The translations under genes were made by a program, and so were the position numbers. Under the pieces are notes generated by a model that was not told where the DNA came from, ran no database searches, and saw only the letters and a program-made list of their open reading frames with translations. Positions 43,382-54,280 of a stretch of DNA of 64,000 nucleotides are shown piece after piece; position 1 is the first letter of the stretch, and every line of letters starts with the position of its first letter. The stretch comes from Whalleya microplaca (lineage: Eukaryota; Ascomycota; Sordariomycetes; Xylariales; Xylariaceae), in the NCBI GenBank assembly GCA_022497155.1, contig MU385777.1, positions 1 through 64,000 on the forward strand. The letters run 5' to 3'.

Positions 43382-44698
43382 TGTTTGGTTTTCCTAGGTT
43401 ATACGAAATAAAAATCCCGTTCGTCTTGACTACGACGTCATACGAAACAAGACGGGCCTAATGCTACATATGGTTGCATTAACAACTCAGTATCACACGC
43501 TGCATATCGATTCGACCCGCCCTCGATCTATGGCCACCCTTTCAATACAGATTTTCATAGCCCGAGCTATTCTCCGAAACAGCATGCAACTATGGTACAT
43601 GGATCAGGCCAAAACAGTTGTTAACACCTGCAGAAACAACATTCCTTGCAATATCCTGGCGGCCACTAGTTAACAACATGGGGCGTATTGGCAGTCCCTT
43701 CCACGCTGAATTAGGACGCGTATCTCGGGTTCGCTAGTAATGATGGAAGACGTCGACATATAAACTTCAAGCGCAGTATGTTCTTTTCGAGGCCACTGCC
43801 AACGAATGTCTATATACAAACTCGTCTGGGGATTATGCCCTTTCTCGCCCTCGCTCGACCGGAAGGCCAGCTGCTTGTTGACCGGTCGGTAGATGATGGA
43901 TCTTATTACCGGCGCCGAGCTCCTATCTTCCCTCTCTGAAGGAGGATGTAGCGGGCCGGGCGGGGTTGGAGGTGAAGTCTAAGGGCCATCGATTGTGACG
44001 TTGGTCTTGGCTTTAGTCATGATAACTGACGGATACGATAAAGGCTGTTGATGGCTGTTGTATGTCAAGAATTATATTATAGATGAATATCAGTAAGTCT
44101 CAGGACTTCAACTCAACTGATAGATACTGAGATTTTGGTCTGTGTTACATGGTGAACGTATGTCAGCGGATGAATAACCTAGTGACCTCAAAATCTTGCC
44201 ATCTCAAGCCGTTCGGGTAACATCTAACACATTGATACCTGGCAACAAATGCAGGGGTTTCCCCGCCTTTTGTCTTACCCATGCGCGTTATTCCTAAGGC
44301 ATCTGAGCATAATTCCCTGCCGGTTTTGGATCTGCTCTCTAGTCTCGAGATTATGCAGACCTTGTGTGATGACCATGGACAAATCATATACCTATTGTCG
44401 GGTCCGTGAAGTGCCCTAAGAAAACGAAGGATATAAATGTCCGCTTAAAAATGGACAATATGCACACTTGAGACTACGTGCGAAATGCTCAGTTATTAAC
44501 TCACTATCACAAACAGCCATATAAGATTCTTTTTAGGTATTTGGTTTACTAAGGAAAATAAATTTCGCGAAATTATACGACTAAGGGCTCTAAGATAGCT
44601 AAGTCATCCGTAAGACGCAACCGCTAATTCAACGAGTGAAGGCAACGATTTGCTCCATGTGACGCTAGCAAAATCAACCGAAGATAATGCTGTTTCAA
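43382..44698. other. Convergent intergenic region, no gene seen
   Basis: No credible gene, RNA or repeat. The minus-strand frame at 44163-44387 has no recognised motif. Confidence 0.5.
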
Positions 44699-46825
44699 TC
44701 ACGCCCCCATCACGCTCTGGTACTGTCCTCGAGCCAAACAAGCAGGCCTGTGCAGCTCCTCGAGAGGCCCCGCACACGGATCGTTCGTGAAAAACAGCTC
44801 ATCTTTGATCCCCGGGCTGTGGTACCCCCCAGCAACCGCCTTGTAATATCGACTAGCATATGCGATGTCCTTGAAAAGCACGTAGAGAGTAGATTTGTCA
44901 TCCACCCATACGTCCTCGAACACTTCATCTGGCCATCTATACCAAGCCTTGAATCCCTCGAGGAACTTGGCCGGTGAGAGCGAAAAGTTTAGGATGGCTA
45001 AGCAGCGAGTAAACCCGTGACTGATGTCCTGCTGTGTTTCAAGGTCAATTGGATAGCTGGGTGAATTAGCAAGCTTGACGGAGAGATCAGGACTGTATAG
45101 CGAAAGCCCATGCCGCCTTATGAAGTTGGAGTAGGCATGCGCTTCCCGCCAGTTGACAAATTGAACCATGGCGGTATACCCGAGTTGACTAGTGGCCGTT
45201 GAGATCCGGAGAATGTTCCCGCCTCGAACTTTGGATAGAATATCTCGAATAGGGGTCGCGGGTTCCAAGCCGGAGATAATAACAGATCGACACTCATAAT
45301 CCGCACCTTTCATCTCGTCTGAGATACATTTGTAAGGGTTTGGCAAATACTGGCATCCGTACTTGAATACCTGCGGAGGGTTGTTGATGTTCCTTTGTGT
45401 CATCTGTGAATTGTGGTGTGCCAGGGCAGCCAACCGGTCCTGTTCGTTAGGAAATAGGACGTCGATGTAGTCTTCATTAGGAGGAATGTATGGCCCCACC
45501 TTTGCAATTTGTTCTGCAACTGATAGTATATAGGTAGGTGAAGGCCGGAAGAGCTTACTGGCAGGTCCATCTGGCACCTTAGAGATAGTCGATGAAGGCC
45601 TAGATATATTGTCAGTGTTTAGTTCACATGCCTCTTGCGTTATCTCTGTATAGCTACTGACGAGTTCCTCTTCCATTGTTCTATATGGTTTCTCTAGAGA
45701 TAGGTCAATCAAGACTCCCTCATTCCCCCCAAATACATCATCCGTATATGAGGTCACAACAGGACAACTTGTGGGATAACTTATGAAGACTTCATTATTC
45801 AATGATCCTGGATCCGAGGTCGAATCTGATGTAATACCCGATACCTCCTCGTCGTGCTGCTTTGTCAAAGACTCGTGATTTCCAGATGTCGTTGTAGATG
45901 GCATAGAGGACTTAACGTTACCTACGCTATTCTCACAGGTATGACTGTGAGTGTTTGGGAGGCAACGGTCTGCTTTGGTGGGTTCAATGTGCATTGATCC
46001 CTTGGTATCCCTCAGCAGTGTATTCTCGTGTGGATAGATCGTGTAGATTCGTCGCTCTAGTTGATGAACCGTACAGCCTTCCAATTCGCAGGTCTTGGTG
46101 GGGTTTAAAGGATCATATACACCAATCTTGTGTTCGACGTAAGAGGGGTCTACTGGTGACTGACCACCAAATCCGCACATATTAAACTCGCAAGACTTCG
46201 TCGGATCTTCAGGCCGAAAAGATTCGAACGTTTGTTGTGGAATCTTTGCAGGCGGCGTCTTGATGCGCGGAAGATCCAAGGCAGTACGGCGATTACGTTG
46301 GAGGGACATGTCGGCAGTAGAAGCTCTGTCTAGAGGTTGAGAGGATTTGAATCCATGATTGCCGTCGTTTCCAATGTTCATTGTAGGCCTCAATGTAGAT
46401 ATCAGAGGTAGCAACCGTTGATGGCTCTTGCTGGGTATATGTTTCAATTTTGATTCTAATGAATCAATCACTGAAGCCCTGTTTAGAAGGCTAGGTAAGA
46501 GATCTTCAATTCTCTCAAGTCTGTCCTTTAACTGTCGGTGTGCATCTTTTAATTCGTCAGCCTTGGCGGAAAACTTCGAGTTAGACGTCTCGTGTCCACC
46601 AAAGGCAATCTTGTAATAGTTTGCAGCCTCCATTTTGAAGCTTGTGGTCAAAATCTCAATCTGTTTGACCAGTATCTCATCCTCGAGATTTTGAGGATAG
46701 GAATCGCGGACAAGAAGCTCACCTAGGTGAGCAATCTGAGTACTAAGCTGCTGGGAAGGGGTTCCTAGGCTGTTTATTCCGTCAGCGCGAGCGAAGAAGG
46801 CTCGGCCAACTCCGCACCGAGACAT
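44699..46825 (-). CDS. Uncharacterised 708-aa protein with tandem RRM-like folds
   Basis: Single-exon ORF of 708 residues, in one frame from ATG 46825. The N-terminal 150 residues are helical and partly coiled coil (KADELKDAHRQLKDRLERIE). Three short related motifs follow at about 208-290: PTKSCEFNMC, PTKTCELEGC and PTKADRC...HTCE. A low-complexity Ser/Thr-rich region runs to about 420. Residues 513-585 (RSVIISGLEP, then YTAMVQFVNWREAHAYSNFI) and about 605-665 (RCLAILNFSL, then FEDVWVDDKSTLYVLF) each have a beta-alpha-beta-beta-alpha order like an RRM, without strong aromatic RNP motifs. It is probably a nuclear or cytosolic RNA-related or scaffold protein; I do not recognise an orthologue. 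Confidence 0.75.
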   Translation of the reverse strand: MSRCGVGRAFFARADGINSLGTPSQQLSTQIAHLGELLVRDSYPQNLEDEILVKQIEILTTSFKMEAANYYKIAFGGHETSNSKFSAKADELKDAHRQLKDRLERIEDLLPSLLNRASVIDSLESKLKHIPSKSHQRLLPLISTLRPTMNIGNDGNHGFKSSQPLDRASTADMSLQRNRRTALDLPRIKTPPAKIPQQTFESFRPEDPTKSCEFNMCGFGGQSPVDPSYVEHKIGVYDPLNPTKTCELEGCTVHQLERRIYTIYPHENTLLRDTKGSMHIEPTKADRCLPNTHSHTCENSVGNVKSSMPSTTTSGNHESLTKQHDEEVSGITSDSTSDPGSLNNEVFISYPTSCPVVTSYTDDVFGGNEGVLIDLSLEKPYRTMEEELVSSYTEITQEACELNTDNISRPSSTISKVPDGPASKLFRPSPTYILSVAEQIAKVGPYIPPNEDYIDVLFPNEQDRLAALAHHNSQMTQRNINNPPQVFKYGCQYLPNPYKCISDEMKGADYECRSVIISGLEPATPIRDILSKVRGGNILRISTATSQLGYTAMVQFVNWREAHAYSNFIRRHGLSLYSPDLSVKLANSPSYPIDLETQQDISHGFTRCLAILNFSLSPAKFLEGFKAWYRWPDEVFEDVWVDDKSTLYVLFKDIAYASRYYKAVAGGYHSPGIKDELFFTNDPCAGPLEELHRPACLARGQYQSVMGA

Positions 46826-47190
46826 GATATTTGCTTCCGTAATATTGGAGGTTAGTGCACCTCGGGATCCTAGTTAGTAAGGCGGACCGCGTTAACTTAT
46901 TGGACCACTGTGTTTACTAAGATCAAAGGATTTATCGTGGATGTGGCGCCGGAATCCGTGTCCACTGTGAAGTAGGCCACCAAGGACTCCTCGACCTTGC
47001 AGCCGGTGATGGAGAAGTATTGATCTTTGGCCTTAATAGGAATTGCAGGACAAAGGAGTCCGCTGATGATAAGGGGGACCAATGTATCAATTCAGGGTCC
47101 CTAGATGCGGATCAGTCGCAATACTGCAATAAGAACCAGTAGAGCGCCGTCAACTAAATATAAAAGTTGGAGTACGCCGAACACCGGAAG
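46826..47190. other. Upstream region with a protein-like minus-strand frame
   Basis: On the minus strand, about 47094-46897 reads IDTLVPLIISGLLCPAIP, then CKVEESLVAYFTVDTDSGAT. It sounds like real protein but has no ATG and is bounded by stops. It may be a relic or an exon whose partners are lost. Confidence 0.35.
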
Positions 47191-48880
47191 AAATTATTGC
47201 GATGGATGACGCGACGAGGAAATCGCCCGATAGTTGGCCTCGAGTGATTGAGAATATTGGTATGGTTGAGTGGGAGGTGGTGGTTTGTCTATCATTATTA
47301 GAGATCTTAAATCAGACTGAACAACATGTATAGACAGGCTAGAAGGATGATGGTGACTTATAAGAAATTGCGGTAGGTACCTCAGATATTGCAAAGTCCA
47401 GAAGCAGATGCTGTGAGATATTCTTAGTGTTCGGCTGTGTGTGGCAAGAACGAGCACCAATGATCTCTAACGCCTGGGTAAACTGCGACTACATGTAGCA
47501 ATGCCAAAGCTGAAGGTCTGACGAGGCTGAGAAGGCTAGGAAGATGGAAGGCTGAGATTTATCATGCAGCAACTTCATAGGAAATTGGATGTATAAACAA
47601 CCAAGGATGAAAGTAGGACTGAATGGAAGGTGTAGTGTGGAACGCTGTCGGAACGCGAATAGTTGGATGGAATCGGTCTGACTCAGTGTAGGACATGAGA
47701 TGTGTAATCGGGATTTGTAATACAACGTGAAGGACCAGTAGGGCTGGAGTTTGGAAAGTGTGTCAAATGTTTGAATAATATGGAAACTCACTGGTATCTG
47801 ATAAAAACCAAGGCGCAATGTCCGGGTAGAAGGAGGAGGTACCTATCATGGGTATACCTGTGATGGGTATACCTGTGACGGGTATGATTGTCAGTCGAAG
47901 CCGATATGTATGCGGCGATAGGTTTAGGAATGGTTCGACTGGGAAGTTTGAAGTTTGACGATAATGGGTGGTTTAGTCTAGCTCCTAGAACAAACAATGT
48001 TAGAGATCAGAACTGATGGCTAACTAGTCATGACAGGGAAGGCATGCTTATGGGCAAAGGGTTGCCAGAATCAGGATACCGTAGAATGAAGGAATAACGG
48101 GCATTGCAAAAGTACTGATATCGCCATGGGTTTATCATCCAGGTGAAGCGATTGAATGCATGGAGAGAGACATCACGATGTCAATAGTGAATATTGGAGG
48201 ACATACCGGTAGAATGTTGCACCTTTCAGATGGCTAGATTGGGTCCTAGTACATGTATGTTTCGGTAGGAGAAGTCCTTTAGATGATGCTGGAAAGGTGA
48301 CTTGTTCAAGGAAGAGTCGGCGCAGTTGAGGTGCAAGGTAAATAACGTGCACGTAAGGAAGGAAAAATATGTCTAAGGAATTTACTGGTAGGGGACGACG
48401 AGTATGAGCCAATAGAAAGATGCTTTTGTACCTCAGACGGCGTCGTTGCCATGTTTGGGGTTCATACCGTTTACGGTATCTATCAGTAAGGAAGGTGACA
48501 AGTAGGCAAGAGCAAAATATTGAGATCTAGATTGATGGTAATTGCCCACACTCTGGATACAGTGTGGATTGGTGTAATGAATATAATGGAATTAAAATAC
48601 TAGAACATATTGGTGCTTAGGATTAACATCCACGTATACCTACGTGCAAGACAAGACTGCTAGGATCACTTTGGGAAGGCAAGAGTATAAAGGAGTCAAG
48701 CGGCAGAAGCAATTGGGTGAATAAGTAATATACATACATACTGGGAATAAGATAGGTGCATCCAGATTCCATGTTCGATGGTCTAACAAGGAACTGCAAC
48801 CATAGCTGAAGACAAAAATAGAACAAATTTGTACTTTTGGATGCCTTTCTTATTATTATTTATAGATATTAGAAAATATT
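47191..48880. other. Purine-skewed non-coding region
   Basis: The plus strand is markedly purine-rich, so the minus strand is pyrimidine-rich, for about 1.6 kb. A 15-bp unit (TGATGGGTATACCTG) repeats three times at 47847-47890. The minus-strand frames are short and Ser/Pro/His-rich, without motifs. Confidence 0.45.
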
Positions 48881-51090
48881 AAGGACATCTTTTAGCACTG
48901 GTAATAAAGGATCTTGCATCTTAGAATACCATGAATGAGGGAGAGCCAATGCCAAGTTCATACAATCATATGGATAGTAAAAGCACGAGCTAGACCTTGG
49001 ATGAAAGCAAACTAGATATTTTGTTATATGTATGTATAAAATCACTTGCCAGTAGAGAATAATACATACAGAGAAGGTGACTTATGAGAAAAGTGACATT
49101 TATCATTATATATCTAGATATCTAAGTAGCCATACCGCCAGGGGAGGTTCTAGTCTTTTGTTGCTAGAGTCCACTCTACAATATAGGCAGAGTTAAAGCA
49201 TATATAAAAACGGCAAGAAATTTTGCCTGATGATCATCTCTTTGTATTCTTGAAACTTTAAAGGTTGATGCTGACTTGCGTAACCTTTTGTCAGATGAGT
49301 AGCCTGAAGATTTTCGATTCGATGAATTATGGTGAAGTGTTGCTTATATTCCAACTACCACAGAATACAGGAACATCCTAGGCAATTGTACACGATTTCG
49401 AATATGCTCGAAATCAAATTGACACATATAATCTGTGTTACCGGTCATTCTCAATGGAGACTACTGGGTTAATACCAATATATACTTACGATAATAATGA
49501 ATCCCCTTTCCCTATCCCTGCACTATAGGTACACTGTCATTGTTTATTGGAAGAGGACGCTAGGAGGTAAGATGATACAGAACAATAGACTCTTTGCTTT
49601 CTTATTCTCAATTATACTACCCGTCTCAATTCTTCACAATCCATGTCTTGAAGATTAGCATTAACTTACGACCTTTCCCCTTCGTCTTGTTGGCACTGAT
49701 TTGGATATGAAGCTGGTATCTGGCATGCAACACCAAAAGGAGCTTATATAATATACCAATCCTCAGAGAACTAGGTTTTAAGATAAACTTTACTCGCTGT
49801 AACATCTGTATACTGATATTATGCCCGAATAATGGAATGCTAATGAGCAGACACGCATAGCTCCTATCCCTCTCGGTCCCGTGTGCCTGTGCATGGCAAT
49901 TTGCAACCATTGAAATTCAAACATGTGTTAGGCGTCTCGGGCACGCATTACGCACGCACGTGGTTGCTTCTCACATACCTAATTTGCGGCAGAGCTTGGT
50001 TAGTGCAGTGAGATGAGCGTGTCACCACCATCATCTGCAGCCGTAGAAGCCCAATATCCCGTACAGATCAGACTCCAATGGCGGTCATTTCCCGTTCGGT
50101 GCGGATGATCATCTGCTCATATCATGCCCATAACGGTTGCCTTGCCTCTCGGAACCAGGACCGACCTTGTCCGTTGTACTATACGTGCTCCATCTCACTG
50201 CAGGGGACCGATATAACATACGTCGTACCGCAGAGATCAGCTAATGGCAAGATGAACAGATGGACAAATTCACCGCAATTGAGTTTTGGAAAGTAATACG
50301 TGGCTTCTAGAGTAGGTATCTCGAAGAAATGGCGTGAGAGAAAAATATCACAGCATAATACAATATGTTACACCCACTCTGCCGTCCGGGTGTGCTCCCA
50401 CGAAAAAGCTCTGATCTGCTTTCCTTCCACGAGTCAGAGAGCATATCCTGAGGCAGCCCATCATTGCCTTGTCACTCTATGTCTGCTACTAGTGGCTAAA
50501 AGTATGTGAGAAGATAGCTCCACGCAGTCACAGTAACACAAAGCGGCAACGGAATAATCAATAGTTGATAGGTCGAGAAACATTGGAATGAGCAATCGCC
50601 TTCCTTCACTAATTCACACTAGAAGCTTACACGGAAATAAACCATCCCGAACCCCTGTGTCGATCACGTCGATAGTGGCACCTGACCCCCACGGTGGTGG
50701 CTCTCACGTGAGTATCGTTTCCTGCGAATTTGACCCCGACCAAGTGGATTGTTCATGATACCGCGGAAACCGGAAAACAGAAGGACAAGGATCCTTTTCA
50801 CGGACAAGAGCATTAGGTCCGACTCTCTCTCGCCATTACAGAACCCAACGATGCAAAGTGAATGATGCAGAGTGTTTCGTGCAAGAAACTTGGAAGTTGG
50901 AACAATAACGACGATCAGGATCTCGACGACTGACGAATACCCTATCGCCAAGGATGGTAGCGTGATGCCCCCGACGTCCCCCCCAAAAGCCAAAAAGAAA
51001 CCCCTGAGCCAAACCGCTGGGTTCCTGGCAGCGTGGCATGCCTGGGTCTGCTGAAAAGCCGGAGCCGGCGATAAGAGGGTTGCCTGCCAG
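48881..51090. other. Intergenic region, no gene seen
   Basis: AT-rich to about 49.9 kb and more balanced after. No gene, tRNA or repeat pair was recognised. Confidence 0.45.
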
Positions 51091-53142
51091 CCTACCTACA
51101 TCCTACCTACATCCTACCTACATACCTACATAGTATGTAAATGCATGCGCTGATCGACTGGAAGGCCACGATAACATATCAGCCACTGCGTCCCTCGGAG
51201 TGTTCGGCCGGACAGGCCTGACAAGGTCAAGTCCACGAACCGACACGATGGGACACGGGGGTCGGATTGGAGCTGTCGAGCAACCATATGATCTGACGGG
51301 AATATGTTGCGAGTTGATTGGCGTCGCGATTGGCGATGTAGGCGACAGATCCTGGGAAAAGTCTGAGCGCGCGGTACATATTCAAACTAGTTGGCTTGCG
51401 TGGTCCAGTTGATGAAGGTTGGCTGAGGATGTGCAGTCGGTGATGCAGTCGGAGATGCAGTCGGTGAGATTGGTGGCGTCGTGTTGGTTGGATTGGTGAG
51501 AGGAGGAAGAGAAAATGTGGCATGAACAATGTGGCATGAGGGCACGAGGTGCAACACACACACACACACTCAGGACACTGCATCTCCAAGAACCCCGAAA
51601 CTGCGCTGCTGCGCTTCCCTTGAATCCTAACCTAGGATGGTGAAGCCATCAAGCCATCAACCACAGCGCCGGGCAGGCAGGACAGGGGCTGTTGAGGGGG
51701 ATGATGCAGACGCACAGCAGGTCGGGGTCGGTTGGGCTAGCCGCTGGAATGGTGGAAAGCCACTGGAAGGGCATTGAAATGGCAGACCGTACATACATAC
51801 ATACATACTGCAAGTGCAGGCAAGTGCAGGCAAGTGGTGGCAGAGTGGGTCCGGGCGGCGCTCTCCTGGCACTTGGCACTTGGCTGGGCAGCTGGGGGAT
51901 CCTGGGAGCCTGGGAAGCCTGGGGGAGGGGGGCCTGGGGAGAGAGACCTGGGAGGATGTTCCCTGACGGTGTGGTGGGTTGGGCGTGGGGGTGGGATCTT
52001 TTGGCCTTTTGGGCCTTTTGGATGTCTTCTGGATTGCCCTGTTGTAGGCTGTCACAGGCTGTCACAGGCTGTCAGCACCTGGCCTGGGCTGTGCTGTGCC
52101 CTGACTTTAAGGCTCTGACCACGCTAACGTCTCCCCCACGCTCCCACCTTTGTGCCCCTAAGATCCACTGTATCCACTGTAAGTATGTAAGAATCTCCAC
52201 TGCTGGAGAATGCCCCTCGCTTCCGATTTCTTTTTCCAAAAAAAGCTAACGTCCAATGCTGCCATGCTGCCGCCGTGCTGCCATGAAGCTTCACCGCATT
52301 TCATCAACTGACAGACAACCAGCACCCAGCACACAGCAACTCGCCCCATCCAAGCTCCAATTTCGCTGTGACCTTGATAGAAAAAAGGCTCCTAGTTGCC
52401 TAGTATCGGGCGTACACCCGCATGGCCAATTTATGATACCTGCCTGCCTTAATTCCACCCGAGGGGCCAATCACCGCCGTTGGCGGGGATGCAGTCCAAT
52501 CTTGGTTCTCCGTGTCAGAAGCCCATCCAAGCCACCAACAGGTCCACGACGGTGCAGTCGATCACACGTCGAGCTGGCCAGCTTCTCCTTTAGCTTCGTT
52601 CATGTTTGTGCCCCCCCCTGGACACGAAAAGACATATCCCATTGCTAGCGTCCACCACCACATGACAGACCCCCCACGCTGACATGGCTGCTTGGCCTCC
52701 AGTCAAGCCAGTCGTTTTAACCCTTTTTTCATGCTGCTGCTGCTGCTATGTTCACTACTGCGTACGTAGCACGCCGTATCATACGTATGTATGTCCTTGT
52801 GTCCTTGTTGGCGGCTCTGCCGGGGCTTCCTGGAATCCTCATTCGGGCCCAGGATCTTGCTTGAATACTGCAAGTATACGAGGGTGAGACGTGTATCCCT
52901 GGGATGAGTGTAGCTGCCTATCCCCCTAACGGTCACCTCGTCATTCATGTTGACATGTCAGCTTAGGACGAAGCAAGACGTAGACACATGGATGTCAGTC
53001 CAAAAGGGTACTTAAGATGCCGTGGCCCCCTCTGTCCAGGTGATTTCTAGCGGCTGTGGCTCCTTCATATCGTACTCCTCCAGTGCTACCTAGCGTGAAA
53101 CTCTATCTATCTATTTTCTCTATCTATCCGTCTATCTATCTC
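51091..53142. repeat. Minisatellite- and microsatellite-rich stretch
   Basis: An 11-bp unit CCTACCTACAT lies at 51091-51131. A 12-bp GATGCAGTCGGT unit lies at 51429-51468, (CA)n at 51553-51568, (CATA)n at 51790-51808 and 10-bp CAAGTGCAGG at 51811-51836. A 10-bp GGCTGTCACA unit lies at 52047-52074, and (TCTA)n at 53101-53142. A CTG-type run occurs near 52733-52747. Long open frames in it on both strands only translate the repeats. It lies upstream of the aldolase gene. Confidence 0.75.
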
Positions 53143-53341
53143 ACTTTCATACACCAAGTCCAATTAGCATTGTGTCGATCAGGGCTTACTTACATACCTC
53201 ACCGACTGCCTAACGCTCACACACTACGTACTTCCCTAGGTGTACTTGACATCTAACGCTTGACGCTTGACACTTGACATTTACCCGTTGACAACATAAC
53301 TGCATTTCTACATTGGTAGATACGGAATATATACATACTCG

Positions 53342-54280
53342 ATGACGACTCCTCCAGTTCAGCCCCGCCCTCTGCCCGATGGCGTCTACGTCCCTACCGT
53401 GGCCTTCTTCAAGGCGAACGATGACATTGACCTCGAAGCAACCCAGCGTCACGCTATCAATCTAGCCGAGGCCGGCGTGGCAGGCCTCGTCGTGCATGGC
53501 TCGAATGGAGAGGCCGTCCACCTAAGCAGGGAGGAACGTACTCTTATTATCCGGACCACGCGTGCTGCGCTCGACCAGTCGGATCACCACCTTATGCCTC
53601 TGATTGCCGGCTGTGGGGCCCAGTCTACTCGCGAAGCCATCCAGCTATGCCGGGATGCCGCGAATGCTGGTGCTAACTTTGCCATTGTGCTTCCTCCGGC
53701 GTACTACGGTGGTCTCCTTAACACCGCCAAGATTGTTCAACATTTCTACGATATCGCCGACGCCAGCCCGATCCCCATCATGATCTACAACTACCCTGGC
53801 GCCTGTTCTGGTCTAGACCTTTCCTCGGATGCCATCCTCGAGATTGCCAAACATAGCAACGTTCACGGTGTCAAACTTACCTGTGGCAACACGGGAAAAT
53901 TAGCCCGCATTGTAGATGGTGCTAAGCCTGGCTTCTTCGTCGCTGGAGGAAGTGCAGATTTCATCTTACAGGGGCTCGTCGTTGGTGGGCACGGCACTAT
54001 CGCTGGAACCGCCAACTTGATTCCCCGAGCCTGCGTTCGCATCTGTGAGCTGTTCCATTCTGGCGATCTCAAAGAGGCAAGGAGACTGCAGGCCATTGTT
54101 GCCAAGGCAGACTGGGTAGCCATCCAGACTGGCTTCGCAGGTGTCAAGGCAGCTCTACAACACTTGAAGGGGTATGGTGGGGAACCGAGAAAGCCATGCA
54201 CATTGCCCAATGACGAGCAGATGGAGATGATTACTAAGGGATTCGATGAAGCGATGGTCCTCGAGCAGAGTCTGGTCTAG
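53342..54280 (+). CDS. DHDPS/NAL-family class I aldolase
   Basis: Single-exon ORF of 312 residues, the usual length of the dihydrodipicolinate synthase/N-acetylneuraminate lyase family, a TIM barrel that forms a Schiff base with pyruvate or a keto acid. The start region is DGVYVPTVAFF, then VVHGSNGEAVHLSREER (family G-x-x-GE loop). IMIYNYPG carries the catalytic Tyr (149), and VHGVKLTCGN the Schiff-base Lys (178). The G-G-x-x-D-F-x-x-x-G loop (VAGGSADFILQGLVVGGHGT) follows. In fungi, relatives include L-threo-3-deoxyhexulosonate aldolase of galacturonate breakdown and 4-hydroxy-2-oxoglutarate aldolase; fungi do not use DHDPS for lysine. Exact substrate not assignable. It is flanked by long gene-free sequence. 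Confidence 0.9.
   Translation: MTTPPVQPRPLPDGVYVPTVAFFKANDDIDLEATQRHAINLAEAGVAGLVVHGSNGEAVHLSREERTLIIRTTRAALDQSDHHLMPLIAGCGAQSTREAIQLCRDAANAGANFAIVLPPAYYGGLLNTAKIVQHFYDIADASPIPIMIYNYPGACSGLDLSSDAILEIAKHSNVHGVKLTCGNTGKLARIVDGAKPGFFVAGGSADFILQGLVVGGHGTIAGTANLIPRACVRICELFHSGDLKEARRLQAIVAKADWVAIQTGFAGVKAALQHLKGYGGEPRKPCTLPNDEQMEMITKGFDEAMVLEQSLV

Noticed and set aside
51692..52249. 185-codon open frame on the plus strand, and overlapping minus-strand frames
   Set aside because: They translate tandem repeats and low-complexity Gly/Trp- or Pro-rich sequence without motifs.
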